A stretch of 64,000 nt of DNA from Deinococcus hopiensis KR-140 (GCF_900176165.1 NZ_FWWU01000006.1:381412-445411), one strand, 5' to 3'. Counted from the stretch's first letter, positions 50,726 to 63,939 are shown. Program-made: numbers and translations. The notes: generated by a model from the sequence alone, not told the origin.

Positions 50726-50752
50726 AGCGCCCGTCCAGGGCGCTTTGCTCTT
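50726..50752 (+). terminator. Terminator after HU
   Basis: AGCGCCC (50726-50732) pairs with GGGCGCT (50738-50744), followed by ttgctctt. Confidence 0.6.
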
Positions 50753-51360
50753 GCCACTGCTCCAGCGATAATCGCCCTGCGCGGGCGAGGGGAATGCACT
50801 CCGGGAGGATTCACCGGCCCCGTCCTGCCGGGTATCCGCGGTGCTGGCCTTGTTATCGCAGCGTTCCCGGCGTCCGCGTTGGATCCACCGCTCTCCGGCC
50901 GCGTTCTCCCCGTTCCTCGACGGCGGGAGCACGTTGACGTCACGCCATCCAAATTTCCAGTTTTTCCGGTGGAGAATCAGACCGAGTTCGCCCTCCGGAA
51001 GCAAGAACACGGCAAAGCGCGGGAACAGCGCTTGGGGCCGCGAGAATGGCGTATCTCCGTTGAAGACGCTGGTACCGCGTTTCTCCACTTCCAGTCAGGA
51101 GAACGTGATTCTTCAGCGCGTGCACGACGGGGCCGGTCGCGCCAGGATCAGCGCGACCAGCCCCGGGCGCAGACCACCAGGCGTTCCCCAGAGGACCGTG
51201 AGGACGCTTTCACCGCAGATACACCCGGCTGGGGCCGGCTTTTTCACTTCCTCCGGCGTGTTGAGGGGGAGGCAGGCGTTGACCTTTTTTACCCCTGACC
51301 TTTGCCTTCCGTGAAGCGGTGATTCTCCCCCTGGCCTCCAGACCCCAGGTTCGAGATTGG
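50753..51360. other. Gene-free stretch
   Basis: About 600 bases between the HU terminator and the recombinase operator-like site. Open frames exist but none has a start signal or recognisable content. Confidence 0.45.
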
Positions 51361-51392
51361 TGTTACTTAGTACCGTAAGCAACAGTTAAACT
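51361..51392 (+). promoter_or_regulatory. Leaderless promoter with dyad in front of the tyrosine recombinase
   Basis: TAAACT (51387-51392) lies six bases before the ATG at 51399. Immediately upstream, 51361-51384 is an imperfect dyad with arms TGTTACTTA and TAAGCAACA. The dyad occupies the -35/spacer region, so a bound protein (possibly the recombinase itself) would control the promoter. Confidence 0.45.
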
Positions 51393-51398
51393 GCAGGC

Positions 51399-52466
51399 AT
51401 GCTTGCGCTCGTCCCCACCAGCCGCTGGAGCCACCCCGACACCCGCAGAAGGGAAGTCCTCCGCGCCAGCCAGGACCAGGACGTGACCGCGCTGTGCGAC
51501 CTCGTCACCCACCACGTGCGCCTCAAGGGCCAGTCCGGAACCGACACGAGCCTGCGGACCCTGCGCAACTACCACCTCGCCATCCGCGACTTCCTGAGCT
51601 GGTGCTGGTCCAGCACCCAGACCGTGGGCCTCAACCAGCTCACCGCCGAGCACATCGAGCAGTACCTCGCGGCCCTGCGCACCCGTCCGCGAAAACCCAG
51701 AACCCAGGCGGGCAGGGCCACCACGGAGCGGCTTTCCGCAGACAGTGCCCGGACGTACCTCTACGGCGTGCGTGCCCTGACCCGCGCGCTGATGTGGGCC
51801 GGGGTGCTGGACACGGATCCAACCCGGGAGGTGCGTGCGCCGCGTTCCCGCACGGCGGCCCATGAACGCAAACATGCCCTACCGACGGACGTCCTCAATG
51901 CGCTGCTCGCTTTACCGGCGCAGCGGCACAAGGGCCCGGAGCGTCAGGCGCGGGACGAGGTGATGTTGGTGCTCGGAGCGCGGCTGGGCCTGCGGCTGGA
52001 CGAGATGGTGCGGCTCGACGTGCAGGACGTGAACCTGCAGCTGCGGCGGGTACGGGTGCGGCACGGAAAAGGACGCAAGCAGCGTTCGGTGGACGTGCCG
52101 CCAAAAGCCCTGGAGGTGCTGGGGCGATGGCTGCAGCTCCGGGAAGCGCTCTCGCTGCGGGGAAAGGTGCGGGATGAGGCGCTGCTGATCTCGTTCGCGC
52201 CCGGGGCGTGGGGGCGGCGGCTGACGAACCGGGGTTTATACGACGTGGTGACGGGATATGGACGCGAACTCGGGCTCGATGAGACGGTGCGGGGGGTGCA
52301 CGCCCTGCGGCGTACGGCAGGAACGCGGCTCTACCGGGCGACGCGGGACCTGCACGTGGTGGCGGACGTGCTGGGGCACTCGAGCGTGACGACGAGCGCG
52401 GTGTACGCGAAGATGGATGATGCGGGGCGGCGCCGGGCGCTGCAGGCAGCCGAAGACGTAGAGTGA
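51399..52466 (+). CDS. Tyrosine recombinase (XerC/XerD-like)
   Basis: 355 aa. N-terminal SAM-like core-binding domain (RTLRNYHLAIRDFLSWCW, LTAEHIEQYLAAL) and a C-terminal catalytic domain. Active-site residues: Arg in GLRLDEMVRL, Lys in HGKGRKQR, HALRR (His and Arg), LGHSSVTT (His) and the Tyr in SAVYAKMDD. Intact and of normal length. It could be a housekeeping dimer-resolution enzyme or an integrase of an accessory element; nothing in the flanks decides. Leaderless start. Confidence 0.9.
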   Translation: MLALVPTSRWSHPDTRRREVLRASQDQDVTALCDLVTHHVRLKGQSGTDTSLRTLRNYHLAIRDFLSWCWSSTQTVGLNQLTAEHIEQYLAALRTRPRKPRTQAGRATTERLSADSARTYLYGVRALTRALMWAGVLDTDPTREVRAPRSRTAAHERKHALPTDVLNALLALPAQRHKGPERQARDEVMLVLGARLGLRLDEMVRLDVQDVNLQLRRVRVRHGKGRKQRSVDVPPKALEVLGRWLQLREALSLRGKVRDEALLISFAPGAWGRRLTNRGLYDVVTGYGRELGLDETVRGVHALRRTAGTRLYRATRDLHVVADVLGHSSVTTSAVYAKMDDAGRRRALQAAEDVE

Positions 52467-53074
52467 GAAAACAGTGAGGCGACAGAATCGACGAGAAGGC
52501 CCCTCCGGAACGTTTTGAGGGGTTAAGGCCGTAGATGCTGGCGCAGGCCCGCCACGAACCTCGTTGGCTTCCACCGTCTCCCACCGTCGCCGTTCGGCCC
52601 CCAGGTAAACTGCGGGAACGCCGGCGGAAGTGGTCCGGCCTGAACGCTGGTTGGAGACCTGGTCGTGCGGCATCGGTCGCCGCGGCGTGATGATGTATCG
52701 ACAGGGACGAAGGGATATTCCGGCAACGCGTCGCTGATACTCGGCGGGCATGGTGGTTCGTTGGGAATTCAGCCGAGGTGATGTTGGAAGGCGGCCGGCT
52801 CGAGTTCAGGTGTGTCGACTTTTTCCAGACTTCGCCATAACCATCGATGGACCAACGATCCTTTTCCCCTCAAGGCCATTCCACGGCACGCCCTGTAGGG
52901 GCGGGATACCATTCACCGGGATGTGTCCGTGTTGGGCAGCGCTGCGGGAAGCGTTGCTCGTTACACCCACCCGCGCCACCAAGCCCGGTGATCTGTTTGA
53001 CGTCTCAAGGTCGGAACTGGAATTCTGGCTGGCTCGGGGCCCCTTCGACCAGGCGCAACAGTATCTGGGGCATC
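52467..53074. other. Gene-poor stretch after the recombinase
   Basis: A minus-strand frame at 52523-52726 ends PPAFPQFTWGPNGDGGRRWK PTRFVAGLRQHLRP and could be the end of a lost protein, but lacks a start signal. Nothing else is supported. Confidence 0.35.
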
Positions 53075-53269
53075 ATGGCGAATACCGCGCTGTTGCTGCG
53101 CGACGCGGTGGAATCCTTGACGCACCAACTGACCCTCGCCGCCGCACGCGAGGACGCCGTCTGCGTCATTCTGCAAAGCGTCAAACGCTTCTATGGGCGT
53201 CACTTCCCCCCGCAAAACTTCCGGCAAACCCCTCGACGAGCGCACCAGGAGCAGATTCACGGGGAATAA
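53075..53269 (+). CDS. Possible small protein overlapping the lacI 3' end
   Basis: 64 aa, MANTALLLRDAVESLTHQLT LAAAREDAVCVILQSVKRFY GRHF. Codon use is coding-like through about residue 45, and TATCTG lies seven bases before ATG. The last 89 bases run antisense to the end of the LacI gene, so only one of the overlapping ends is likely to be authentic. Unknown function. Confidence 0.4.
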   Translation: MANTALLLRDAVESLTHQLTLAAAREDAVCVILQSVKRFYGRHFPPQNFRQTPRRAHQEQIHGE

Positions 53270-54251
53270 GCGTGACGGGCAGACGCAGGTAATCCGGTGT
53301 GTTTGTGGGCTGCTCAATGTGCTGTAACAGCAGCCTAAACGCCTCTCGCGTCATGTTTTCGTAGGGGACGTGGACGGTGGTGAGACTTGGGGCGGTGTAC
53401 AACGCGAACTCGAAGTCATCATAACCGGTGACGGACACGTCTTCTGGAACACGGATGCCAAGTGCTCGGGCGGCAGCGAGACATCCGGCTGCCATACGGT
53501 CATTCGCGCACAGCACAGCATCTGGTCGGTCGGGCGCCTCCCACATGAGGTGCAGGGCACGTTGCCCCGACTCGAATGTCCAGTCGCCCGGAACCAACCG
53601 CGAGCGCACCCCCAGCGCCTGTGTGGCCTGCAAAAAGCCCTCACAGCGGTCTTCAGTCGTGGTGCTCTCGTCACTCGCGATAACGAGAGCCAGGTCACGC
53701 CGACCACTCTGAACAAGGAAGTGCACGAGCTCCCGCATACCACTCGCATGATCCGCCGTGACTTGCGGGAAGCCAACTTGCGGACCGCTGTGATCGAACA
53801 GGACTACGGGCAATTCGAGCGCTCTGATTTTCAAGGCTGTGTTTGGGTGAAGGCGTGTGATAGCGAGAATGGCCCCATCGAAGCGCTGCTGGCGGTACTG
53901 CTCACGGATCTTACGGAAGGTTTCCTCATCTTGCTGCTGAAGAAAACCAGTGAGGACGGAGTAGCCTTGTTCATTTGCCTCGTGGGCAACCGCCGCCTGA
54001 ACGAGGTTACGGTAGGGATCTGCAATCTCATGGGGGGTAGCGTCCACGAAGATCAGCGCGACCGTCTTGGTCCGTGCGCCGCGCAACGCTTTCGCTGCGA
54101 AATTCGGGTGGTAGTCGAGTTCCTGAATCACCTGCAGGACACGGTCACGGGTTACAGGCCGCACCAAAGGGCTATTGTTAAGGACGTTTGAGACGGTCTG
54201 ATACGATACACCGGCCTTAAGAGCCACTTGTTTGAGCGTAACGCGAGCCAT
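53181..54251 (-). CDS. LacI-family repressor of the galactoside cluster
   Basis: 356 aa. Helix-turn-helix and hinge at 1-60 (MARVTLKQVALKAGVSYQTV SNVLNNSPLV, HPNFAAKALRGARTKTVALI), then a sugar-binding periplasmic-protein fold (VTADHASGMRELVHFLVQSG, VTGYDDFEFALYTAPSLTTV). GAGGA lies six bases before ATG 54251; the longer frame upstream is not used. It is the last gene of the minus-strand galactoside cluster and the natural candidate to bind the two palindromes at 60222 and 60480. The final 20 residues are variable. Confidence 0.93.
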   Translation of the reverse strand: MARVTLKQVALKAGVSYQTVSNVLNNSPLVRPVTRDRVLQVIQELDYHPNFAAKALRGARTKTVALIFVDATPHEIADPYRNLVQAAVAHEANEQGYSVLTGFLQQQDEETFRKIREQYRQQRFDGAILAITRLHPNTALKIRALELPVVLFDHSGPQVGFPQVTADHASGMRELVHFLVQSGRRDLALVIASDESTTTEDRCEGFLQATQALGVRSRLVPGDWTFESGQRALHLMWEAPDRPDAVLCANDRMAAGCLAAARALGIRVPEDVSVTGYDDFEFALYTAPSLTTVHVPYENMTREAFRLLLQHIEQPTNTPDYLRLPVTLIPRESAPGALVEGFAGSFAGGSDAHRSV

Positions 54252-54378
54252 AAGAGTCCTCAATCGATCACAAAAAACTGGTGAATGCGACAGGCTGCGC
54301 TTCCAGCGTCTGCGTTCGCTAAAGGTGACCTTCGGAGATCCGGTGTGCCGATCATCAGTGCTCCACTTGTCCATTTTC

Positions 54379-54501
54379 GAGCATGTGGCAACGTGCGGAC
54401 TTCTTTTTGACCGGGCCCGGCGAGCAGACCAGAATGCGCATGGGGGAGAATGGCGCCGTGAGGGGCGCCCTTTCGCTCACGGCGCCATTCGGACAACTGC
54501 G

Positions 54502-54502
<1 letters not shown>
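54379..54502 (-). repeat. Dispersed repeat family B, copy B3
   Basis: Reverse copy between lacI and the GH42 gene, from gagcatgtggcaacgtgcgg to cggacaactgcgc. It touches the GH42 stop codon. The inner ggcgccgtgaggggcgccc… part is self-complementary. Confidence 0.65.
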
Positions 54503-56508
<2,006 letters not shown>

Positions 56509-56601
56509 GGTGAAACCTCGGCGAGGAGAGCAACGTGCAGGACAGTGGAGCGGTCCGAACGGCCGCCCGGCGAACACCTTGAGCTGAGGAGCGCGAGCCT
56601 G

Positions 56602-56714
56602 GAGCATTTGTCCAAATTGCGCCGGGGGTGGAAGGGCGCCATTCTCCCCAATGCGCATTCAAGTTCGCCCGCGCTGCTCGGTCAAAAAGAAGTCCGCACC
56701 TTGACATACGCGCT
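56602..56714 (+). repeat. Dispersed repeat family B, copy B4
   Basis: Forward copy with well-preserved ends gagcatttgtccaaattgcg and cttgacatacgcgct. It lies between the permease and GH42 genes and would be transcribed within the operon. It overlaps the last codons or stop of the permease gene at 56713. Confidence 0.7.
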
Positions 56715-57563
56715 AACCCTTGACGGCCCCGGAGGACAGCCCGCCCTGCCAGTAGCGTCCCAGGGTCAGGAAAGCGATCAGCAACGGCAGAATACTGATA
56801 AATGCCCCCAGCACGATCACGGTGTACAGCGGCTCCTGCCCGCTGGAGCTGCTCGTTTGGTTCCAGACGCTCAGGCCCAGCGTGAGGGGAAACAGGTCGC
56901 TGCGGTTGACCACCACGAGCGGCAGGAAAAAGTTGTTCCACGCCGCCACGAAGGCGAACAGGCCGACGGTGACCAGGCCGCCGCGCACGAGCGGCAGGCC
57001 CAGGCGCCAGAAGGTGGTCCACTCGCCCGCGCCGTCAATGCGCGCGGCCTCGCGCACGTCTCTGGGAAAACCCGAGTCCCAGAAGAGCCGCATCAGGTAC
57101 AGGCCGAACGGATTGGCGAGGGCGGGCAAAATCACGGCCCAGTAGGTGTTCAGCAGGCCGAGCTTCTGCATCATCAGGAAGAGCGGCAGCACGAGCGCTG
57201 TGCCCGGAACCATAATGGTCGCCAGAATCAGGGCGAACAGCGCGTTCTTGGCGGTGAACTCGTAAATGCTGAAGGCGTACCCGGCCATCGCGCTGACCAC
57301 CATGCTGCCCAGTGCGGTGGCGGTGGCGTACAATACGCTGTTGATCAGCCAGCGCGTAAACACGCCGTCCTCGCGCGTCACGAGGGTATGCCAGTTCTCA
57401 GCGAGGTGGGACGCGGAACCGAACCACAGCCCGAAGGTGGAAAACAGCTGCCCGTTGTCTTTGAACATGGTGACGAACACCCACCACAGCGGGAGCAGCG
57501 AGTAGAGGGCGAAGAGGCCCAGGGCCATGAGTTGCAGCGGCGTGAAGTGCGTGCGCCGGACCA

Positions 57564-57564
<1 letters not shown>
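56713..57564 (-). CDS. Sugar ABC transporter permease (MalG-like)
   Basis: 283 aa, six predicted membrane segments, CUT1 family. The EAA loop reads EAARIDGAGEWTTFWRLGLP LVRGG. ATG overlaps the upstream permease stop (TGATG), so translation is coupled. Works with the MalF-like permease and the binding protein; the ATPase is not in the cluster, as is common for CUT1 systems that share an MsmK/MalK-type ATPase encoded elsewhere. Confidence 0.93.
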
Positions 57565-58493
<929 letters not shown>

Positions 58494-58595
58494 GGGCATC
58501 GACCTCACGGCTCCAGGGGAGAGCACAGGCAGGAGGGGAGCCGGACGCGCGCGTTCCGGCCTCCCCCTCCCCTATGACAGCTGGCGCGGGCGCGC

Positions 58596-59903
<1,308 letters not shown>

Positions 59904-60221
59904 GTGTTCCTCCTCAACAGGGGTGATCAGGCGATAGACGAACGGATACAGCGACCGTGGGAGGTGGAAATCCGGCTGTATAGCGCTGGGAATCACGACC
60001 CCTGGATTTCACCTGGGGCAGACGTGCGGGGTGGAAAGTGGGTACCTCATGCTGATCTGCCATCAGGTGCGCGGCTTGATTCAGGGAGCAGTTGCGTGCG
60101 CTGAGTGAGGTGCAATTGATCAGCGACTGGGGTGCAGAGGCCAGTTCACGCGGCAATAGAGCGTCATACCAGGCTGTTCTCCTCCGCATACAGCAGGGCC
60201 GATGATGTGTCTCAGCCTGCG

Positions 60222-60278
60222 GTTTGAACGTTCATATTTTGATGACCCATTGTTAGCTCACCGAGGTTGATTTGTAAA
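60222..60278 (-). promoter_or_regulatory. Promoter and LacI-type operator of the sugar transporter operon
   Basis: On the minus strand TTTACA (60278-60273), 17-base spacer, TAACAA (60255-60250). Fourteen bases downstream of the -10 box is the palindrome TTTGAACGTTCATA (60222-60235) with a perfect TGAACGTTCA centre. Central CG palindromes of this kind are typical LacI-family operators. A bound repressor would stop initiation or early elongation. The leader to the first gene is then about 340 bases. Confidence 0.6.
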
Positions 60279-60449
60279 GCGTCGCAGCAATCGGGTTGCG
60301 GCATAGATTGCCTGGCAGATGGTCCACGGCGCGTTCTGGACGCGATTTTTCCGCAGCCGGGTCGTGGCCGTACCGTGAGAATCGGAATGTCCAGGAAGAC
60401 GATGGCCAGGGCCTTCGGTCGCCCGTCTCCCCCGTTGGGCCTCCCTGGC

Positions 60450-60495
60450 TTGACATTCCGGCCTAATTCAGTAAGGTGGTTTTGAAGGTTCAAAA
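60450..60495 (+). promoter_or_regulatory. Promoter and LacI-type operator towards the GH4 gene
   Basis: TTGACA (60450-60455), 16-base spacer, TAAGGT (60472-60477). Overlapping the expected start point is TTTTGAAGGTTCAAAA (60480-60495), perfect 7-bp arms. It shares TTTGAAnGTTCAnA with the operator at 60222, and both sit just downstream of a -10 box. Confidence 0.6.
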
Positions 60496-60555
60496 AGGCA
60501 GCATCCGAGGACGTCAAAGGTCCTCGGCCAGGCCCTGATGGCAAAGGAAACTCTG

Positions 60556-60682
60556 GAGTATCTGTCTGAATGACGCCGTGAGTGGAAGGGCAGCCCTCAC
60601 GGCGCCCCATTCTTCCCAATGCACATTCAAGTTCGCTCCCTGGGCTCGGTCGAAAAGAAGCCCTCACTTTGACACATGCTCT
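60556..60682 (+). repeat. Dispersed repeat family B, copy B5
   Basis: Forward copy from gagtatctgtctgaatgacg to ctttgacacatgctc, placed inside the presumed 5' leader of the GH4 gene. The inner gacgccgtgag…ctcacggcgcc arms are complementary, so the transcript would fold. Confidence 0.7.
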
Positions 60683-60814
60683 AAGCTCCCGCGGCCCTCA
60701 CCCTGAAAGCGCTGAACCTGCTCGCCACACCCGACTTGGCGCGGTGAAGTGGAGCCAAGCAGGCAGGCGCCCACACTTGCGACGCGGATTTGTTCCATCA
60801 TTCCAGGAGAACAT

Positions 60815-62143
60815 ATGACCCCACCCAAAATAGCCATGGTTGGAGCGGGCAGCACTGTGTTCGCCAAGAACCTTCTTGGAGACATCCTGAGCTTTCGCGA
60901 ACTCGCCGACGCTGATATACGTCTGTTCGACATCAATCAAGAACGGCTTGACGTCACCGAGCAGGTCGCCGGGCGTGTGGCGCAGGCGGTAGGAGCACGT
61001 CCCACGGTCAGCGCAACGACCGACCGTGAGCGGGCGCTCGACGGTGCGGATTTCGTGATCAACATGATTCAAGTCGGTGGGTACAAGCCTGCCACCGTCA
61101 CGGACTTCGAAGTTCCCAAGAAATATGGTTTGCGTCACACGATCGCGGACACGCTGGGCGTCGGAGGCATTATGCGGGCGCTGAGGACTGCGCCTGTGCT
61201 GCTTGGCATGAGCCGCGATATGGAACGCCTCTGCCCAGACACGCTGCACCTGAACTACGTCAACCCAATGGCCATGAACGTGTGGGCGTTAAGCCGGCAA
61301 ACGCCCATTAAGACGGTCGGCTTGTGCCACTCCGTGCAGCACACCGCCTCGGAACTTGCGCAGGACCTTGGCATTCCGCTGGAGGAGATCGATTACCTGT
61401 GCGCGGGCATCAACCACATGGCCTTTTACCTGAAGTTCGAACATCAGGGTGAGGACCTCTATCCCCGGTTGATGGCCCTTGCCGAGTCGGGCCAGGTGCC
61501 AGCCTGGAACCGCGTGCGGTATGAAATGCTGCGCCGCTTGGGCTTTTTTGTGACGGAATCGAGCGAGCACTTCAGTGAGTACGTGCCCTACTTCATCAAG
61601 CGGGGACGTGAGGATCTCATCGAGCGATTCAACGTTCCTCTGGACGAATACCCTCGCCGCTGCGAAGCGCAGATCAGCGGCTGGGAGGCCCTGCGCACGC
61701 AACTGCAAGACAGGGAGGCACCGTTGGAAGTGGCCCGCAGCCCGGAGTATGGCTCGCTGATCATTCATTCGGTGGTCACGGGGCAACCGCGGGTGGTGTA
61801 CGGCAACGTCATGAACGGCGGCGGGCTGATCAGTAACCTTCCGCACGACTGTTGCGTGGAAGTGCCGTGCCTCGTGGACCGCCAGGGAATCCAGCCCACC
61901 CACATCGGGCATCTTCCTCCTCAACTCGCCGCTTTGATGCAGACGAACGTCAACGTGCAGGCCCTAACGGTGGAGGCACTCTGGACCGGAAGGCGCGAGC
62001 ACATCTACCACGCGGCGATGCTCGATCCGCACACAGCGGCCGAATTGGACCTTGATCAGATCTGGGCCCTTGTCGACGAGCTTCTCTCACAGCATGGGGA
62101 CTACTTGCCCGAAGGGCTCCGGGTCAAGCTGGCGGCAGATTGA
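60815..62143 (+). CDS. melA: GH4 alpha-galactosidase (MelA-like)
   Basis: 442 aa. NAD+- and Mn2+-dependent glycosidase of family 4. The nucleotide fold is at the N-terminus (IAMVGAGSTVFAKNLLGDIL, DIRLFDINQERLDV), the metal-site Cys and His are in TVGLCHSVQHTASEL and CAGINHMAFYLKF, and Asn in NYVNPMAMNVW. The C.H and INHMA patterns suit alpha-galactosidases rather than phospho-glucosidases. Start MTPPKIAM has AGGAGA six bases upstream. With the GH42 enzyme it would process alpha- and beta-galactosides imported by the transporter. Confidence 0.92.
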   Translation: MTPPKIAMVGAGSTVFAKNLLGDILSFRELADADIRLFDINQERLDVTEQVAGRVAQAVGARPTVSATTDRERALDGADFVINMIQVGGYKPATVTDFEVPKKYGLRHTIADTLGVGGIMRALRTAPVLLGMSRDMERLCPDTLHLNYVNPMAMNVWALSRQTPIKTVGLCHSVQHTASELAQDLGIPLEEIDYLCAGINHMAFYLKFEHQGEDLYPRLMALAESGQVPAWNRVRYEMLRRLGFFVTESSEHFSEYVPYFIKRGREDLIERFNVPLDEYPRRCEAQISGWEALRTQLQDREAPLEVARSPEYGSLIIHSVVTGQPRVVYGNVMNGGGLISNLPHDCCVEVPCLVDRQGIQPTHIGHLPPQLAALMQTNVNVQALTVEALWTGRREHIYHAAMLDPHTAAELDLDQIWALVDELLSQHGDYLPEGLRVKLAAD

Positions 62144-62189
62144 GACATCTGCGCAGCGCTGGCCTTACCGGACCGCCGCGCAGGAGACC

Positions 62190-62423
62190 CTCGGGGAGCA
62201 GGTGAAGTACCTGACGGAAATCAAGTCGGTGCCCGAACGCCGTGGCCATACCGTTGTCACGCCGAACCTGCCGGGCAAGGGGACCCTCGACACCCACCGT
62301 GGCGCGGTTCTTGTGGGCCCCATCTCCCGGGGTATGGAGATTTCCGCCGTTACGGAAGCTGTGCCAGAGCGCATCGCACCTTCGGGCAGCACCGAGGGCG
62401 CGATTGACCCACGTGATAGTTGA
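62190..62423 (+). pseudogene. Alpha/beta hydrolase fragment
   Basis: The frame contains PERRGHTVVTPNLPGKGT, then GAVLVGPISRGMEISAVTEA VPERIA, matching the pattern RGHxVVTPDLPGHG … GAVLVGHSYGGMVISxVAE of small esterases. The nucleophile elbow GHSYGG has become GPISRG and both the N- and C-terminal parts are absent. A dead remnant. Confidence 0.6.
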
Positions 62424-62474
62424 ATTTGGACACCCTCCCTTGCGGCCCGCACAATACCCCGGTGGGGGTTTCCC

Positions 62475-62930
62475 TTGTACACCACCCGTGAAATCGTGCA
62501 GCAGTTCCTGAATGAAGTGCGTTCTGGTCAGGCGCCTGACCGGGTCCATGACCTGATGGCCCCCCGCGTCCTGGCGCATCAGGTGGTGTCCGAAGCGCCC
62601 AACACCGTCGAGCGCAGCCCCGCCAACTATGCTGAGCATATTCGTGCCTTCCTCTCGGTCTGCGGAGCGTTCAGGTTTGAGGTGACCGAACTGGTCGTGA
62701 AGGAGGACCGGGCGTATGCGCGTTGGAGGCAGGTGGGACAGCATGAGGGGGAGGTGGACGGCTTTGCCGCGACGGGCAAACCGGTGGTGGAAGTGGCGAG
62801 CGCGGTGTACCGGGTGGAGGACGGACGAATTGTGGAGTACTGGATTCAGGTGGACCGGGAGGGTATGCGGCGACAGCTCGAGTCGAACATGGCGTCTCCT
62901 GTCGGGATACAGATGCTATCCAGGATTTGA
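62475..62930 (+). CDS. SnoaL-like (NTF2-fold) protein
   Basis: 151 aa, TTG start with GGTGGGGG seven bases upstream. MYTTREIVQQFLNEVRSGQA PD, NYAEHIRAFLSVCGAFRFEV, then GQHEGEVDGFAATGKPVVEV and YRVEDGRIVEYWIQVDREGM give the helix-helix plus curved sheet of NTF2/SnoaL proteins (ester cyclase or isomerase-like, or non-enzymatic). Substrate unknown. Monocistronic. Confidence 0.8.
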   Translation: MYTTREIVQQFLNEVRSGQAPDRVHDLMAPRVLAHQVVSEAPNTVERSPANYAEHIRAFLSVCGAFRFEVTELVVKEDRAYARWRQVGQHEGEVDGFAATGKPVVEVASAVYRVEDGRIVEYWIQVDREGMRRQLESNMASPVGIQMLSRI

Positions 62931-63018
62931 TCTCCGCTCCCTCCACCCCGGCGTCCTGAACAGTTCGTCCCCAGGAGTCCTGCCACAGCCGCGCCCTACC
63001 ATGACCGTAGGCAAGGGT

Positions 63019-63297
63019 TTACAGGCCCTGACGTGCCCAGGCCGCTTCGAGGGCGGCTTCCACTTCTGGACCTTTGCCAAGGTGATAGGAACGCTCATCG
63101 CCGCGCATTCGTATCCGCACCAGGTCTTGTTTCACCAGTTGGTCAAGCACGCGCTGCAATCTCTCTGGAGCAGCTGAAACTCCGGCCCTGCTTAACTGGG
63201 CTTCTATATCGCAGGCCCGTTGCTCGGTAAGGGAAAGGAACAGAAGAACCTGGCTTGCGGGAAAGCGTGTCATTCGGCTTTGTTTCTGGGCGTTCAC
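63019..63297 (-). CDS. Small winged-helix regulator, 92 aa
   Basis: GTG start seven bases after AAGGAGGT. MNAQKQSRMTRFPASQVLLF LSLTEQRACDIEAQLSRAGV, then LQRVLDQLVKQDLVRIRMRG DERSYHLGKGPEVEAALEAA W. The layout resembles PadR or DUF-type winged helices with a wing at residues 62-73. Target unknown. It ends convergent with the SnoaL-like gene. Confidence 0.7.
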   Translation of the reverse strand: MNAQKQSRMTRFPASQVLLFLSLTEQRACDIEAQLSRAGVSAAPERLQRVLDQLVKQDLVRIRMRGDERSYHLGKGPEVEAALEAAWARQGL

Positions 63298-63341
63298 ACT
63301 GACGACCTCCTTATTGACGGGCGGGAGCGACCCTTTGGTCT

Positions 63342-63374
63342 GAAGACCTGAACGTCCAGGGCGTTCAGGTCTTC
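63342..63374 (-). promoter_or_regulatory. 13-bp perfect inverted repeat upstream of the winged-helix gene
   Basis: GAAGACCTGAACG (63342-63354) and CGTTCAGGTCTTC (63362-63374) with a 7-base loop, 45 bases before the GTG start. A second small palindrome GGCGTTC-AG-GAACGCC follows near 63386. They could form a terminator for the upstream minus-strand gene at 63433, or an operator. Confidence 0.45.
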
Positions 63375-63432
63375 GGACACCCGGTGGCGTTCAGGAACGC
63401 CTACTCCGAATAGGTCATTTTCAGTAGAGGGC

Positions 63433-63939
63433 TCAAACAGTCGGCCAGTAGCTGATCACCCGGTCGAACAGCCCGGGGTGCAGGTCACCTGAGGCGTCCT
63501 CCAGGTCCGGGCCGATGTGTTCCTGAACGTCCCTCTCCATCGAGACGCCCAGCAGCGCGCAGAGATAGGCGGTCACGCCCCGGGGCCGCTCGGGACCCAC
63601 AATGAAGAGGAATTTCGCTGGCAGCTGTGACCCGGCCTTCCTTAACGGCCCCCTGTGTGCCTGCACATCCTCCCGGACCATGGGTGCCGCCGCAGAGGGT
63701 ACGTTGCCAGGTACCCTGAGGAGCAGCCAGGAACTGGCCGAAGCGGTCGGGGGCATTCCGCTCTGGCATACGGGCCGGGGCAAAGACGCGCCCGCATGCC
63801 TTGAACTGGGAGAGGGGGGCAGGAGGGTGTTGACCTCAGGCTGCCCCGCCAGAGGAACCAGAGCGGCCGGACCCAAACGGCCCAGGCCGAGTGCCCACAC
63901 GGCCCCGCTCTCCCAGCGGACCACCCACTTTCCGGTCAT
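63433..63939 (-). CDS. Hypothetical protein, 168 aa
   Basis: MTGKWVVRWESGAVWALGLG RLGPAALVPLAGQPEV at the start and KFLFIVGPERPRGVTAYLCA LLGVSMERDVQEHIGPDLED at the end look genuine; the proline/serine-rich middle is less protein-like and an alternative frame there also looks coding, so compensating frameshifts are possible. No Shine-Dalgarno or clear -10 box. Function unknown. Confidence 0.45.
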   Translation of the reverse strand: MTGKWVVRWESGAVWALGLGRLGPAALVPLAGQPEVNTLLPPSPSSRHAGASLPRPVCQSGMPPTASASSWLLLRVPGNVPSAAAPMVREDVQAHRGPLRKAGSQLPAKFLFIVGPERPRGVTAYLCALLGVSMERDVQEHIGPDLEDASGDLHPGLFDRVISYWPTV

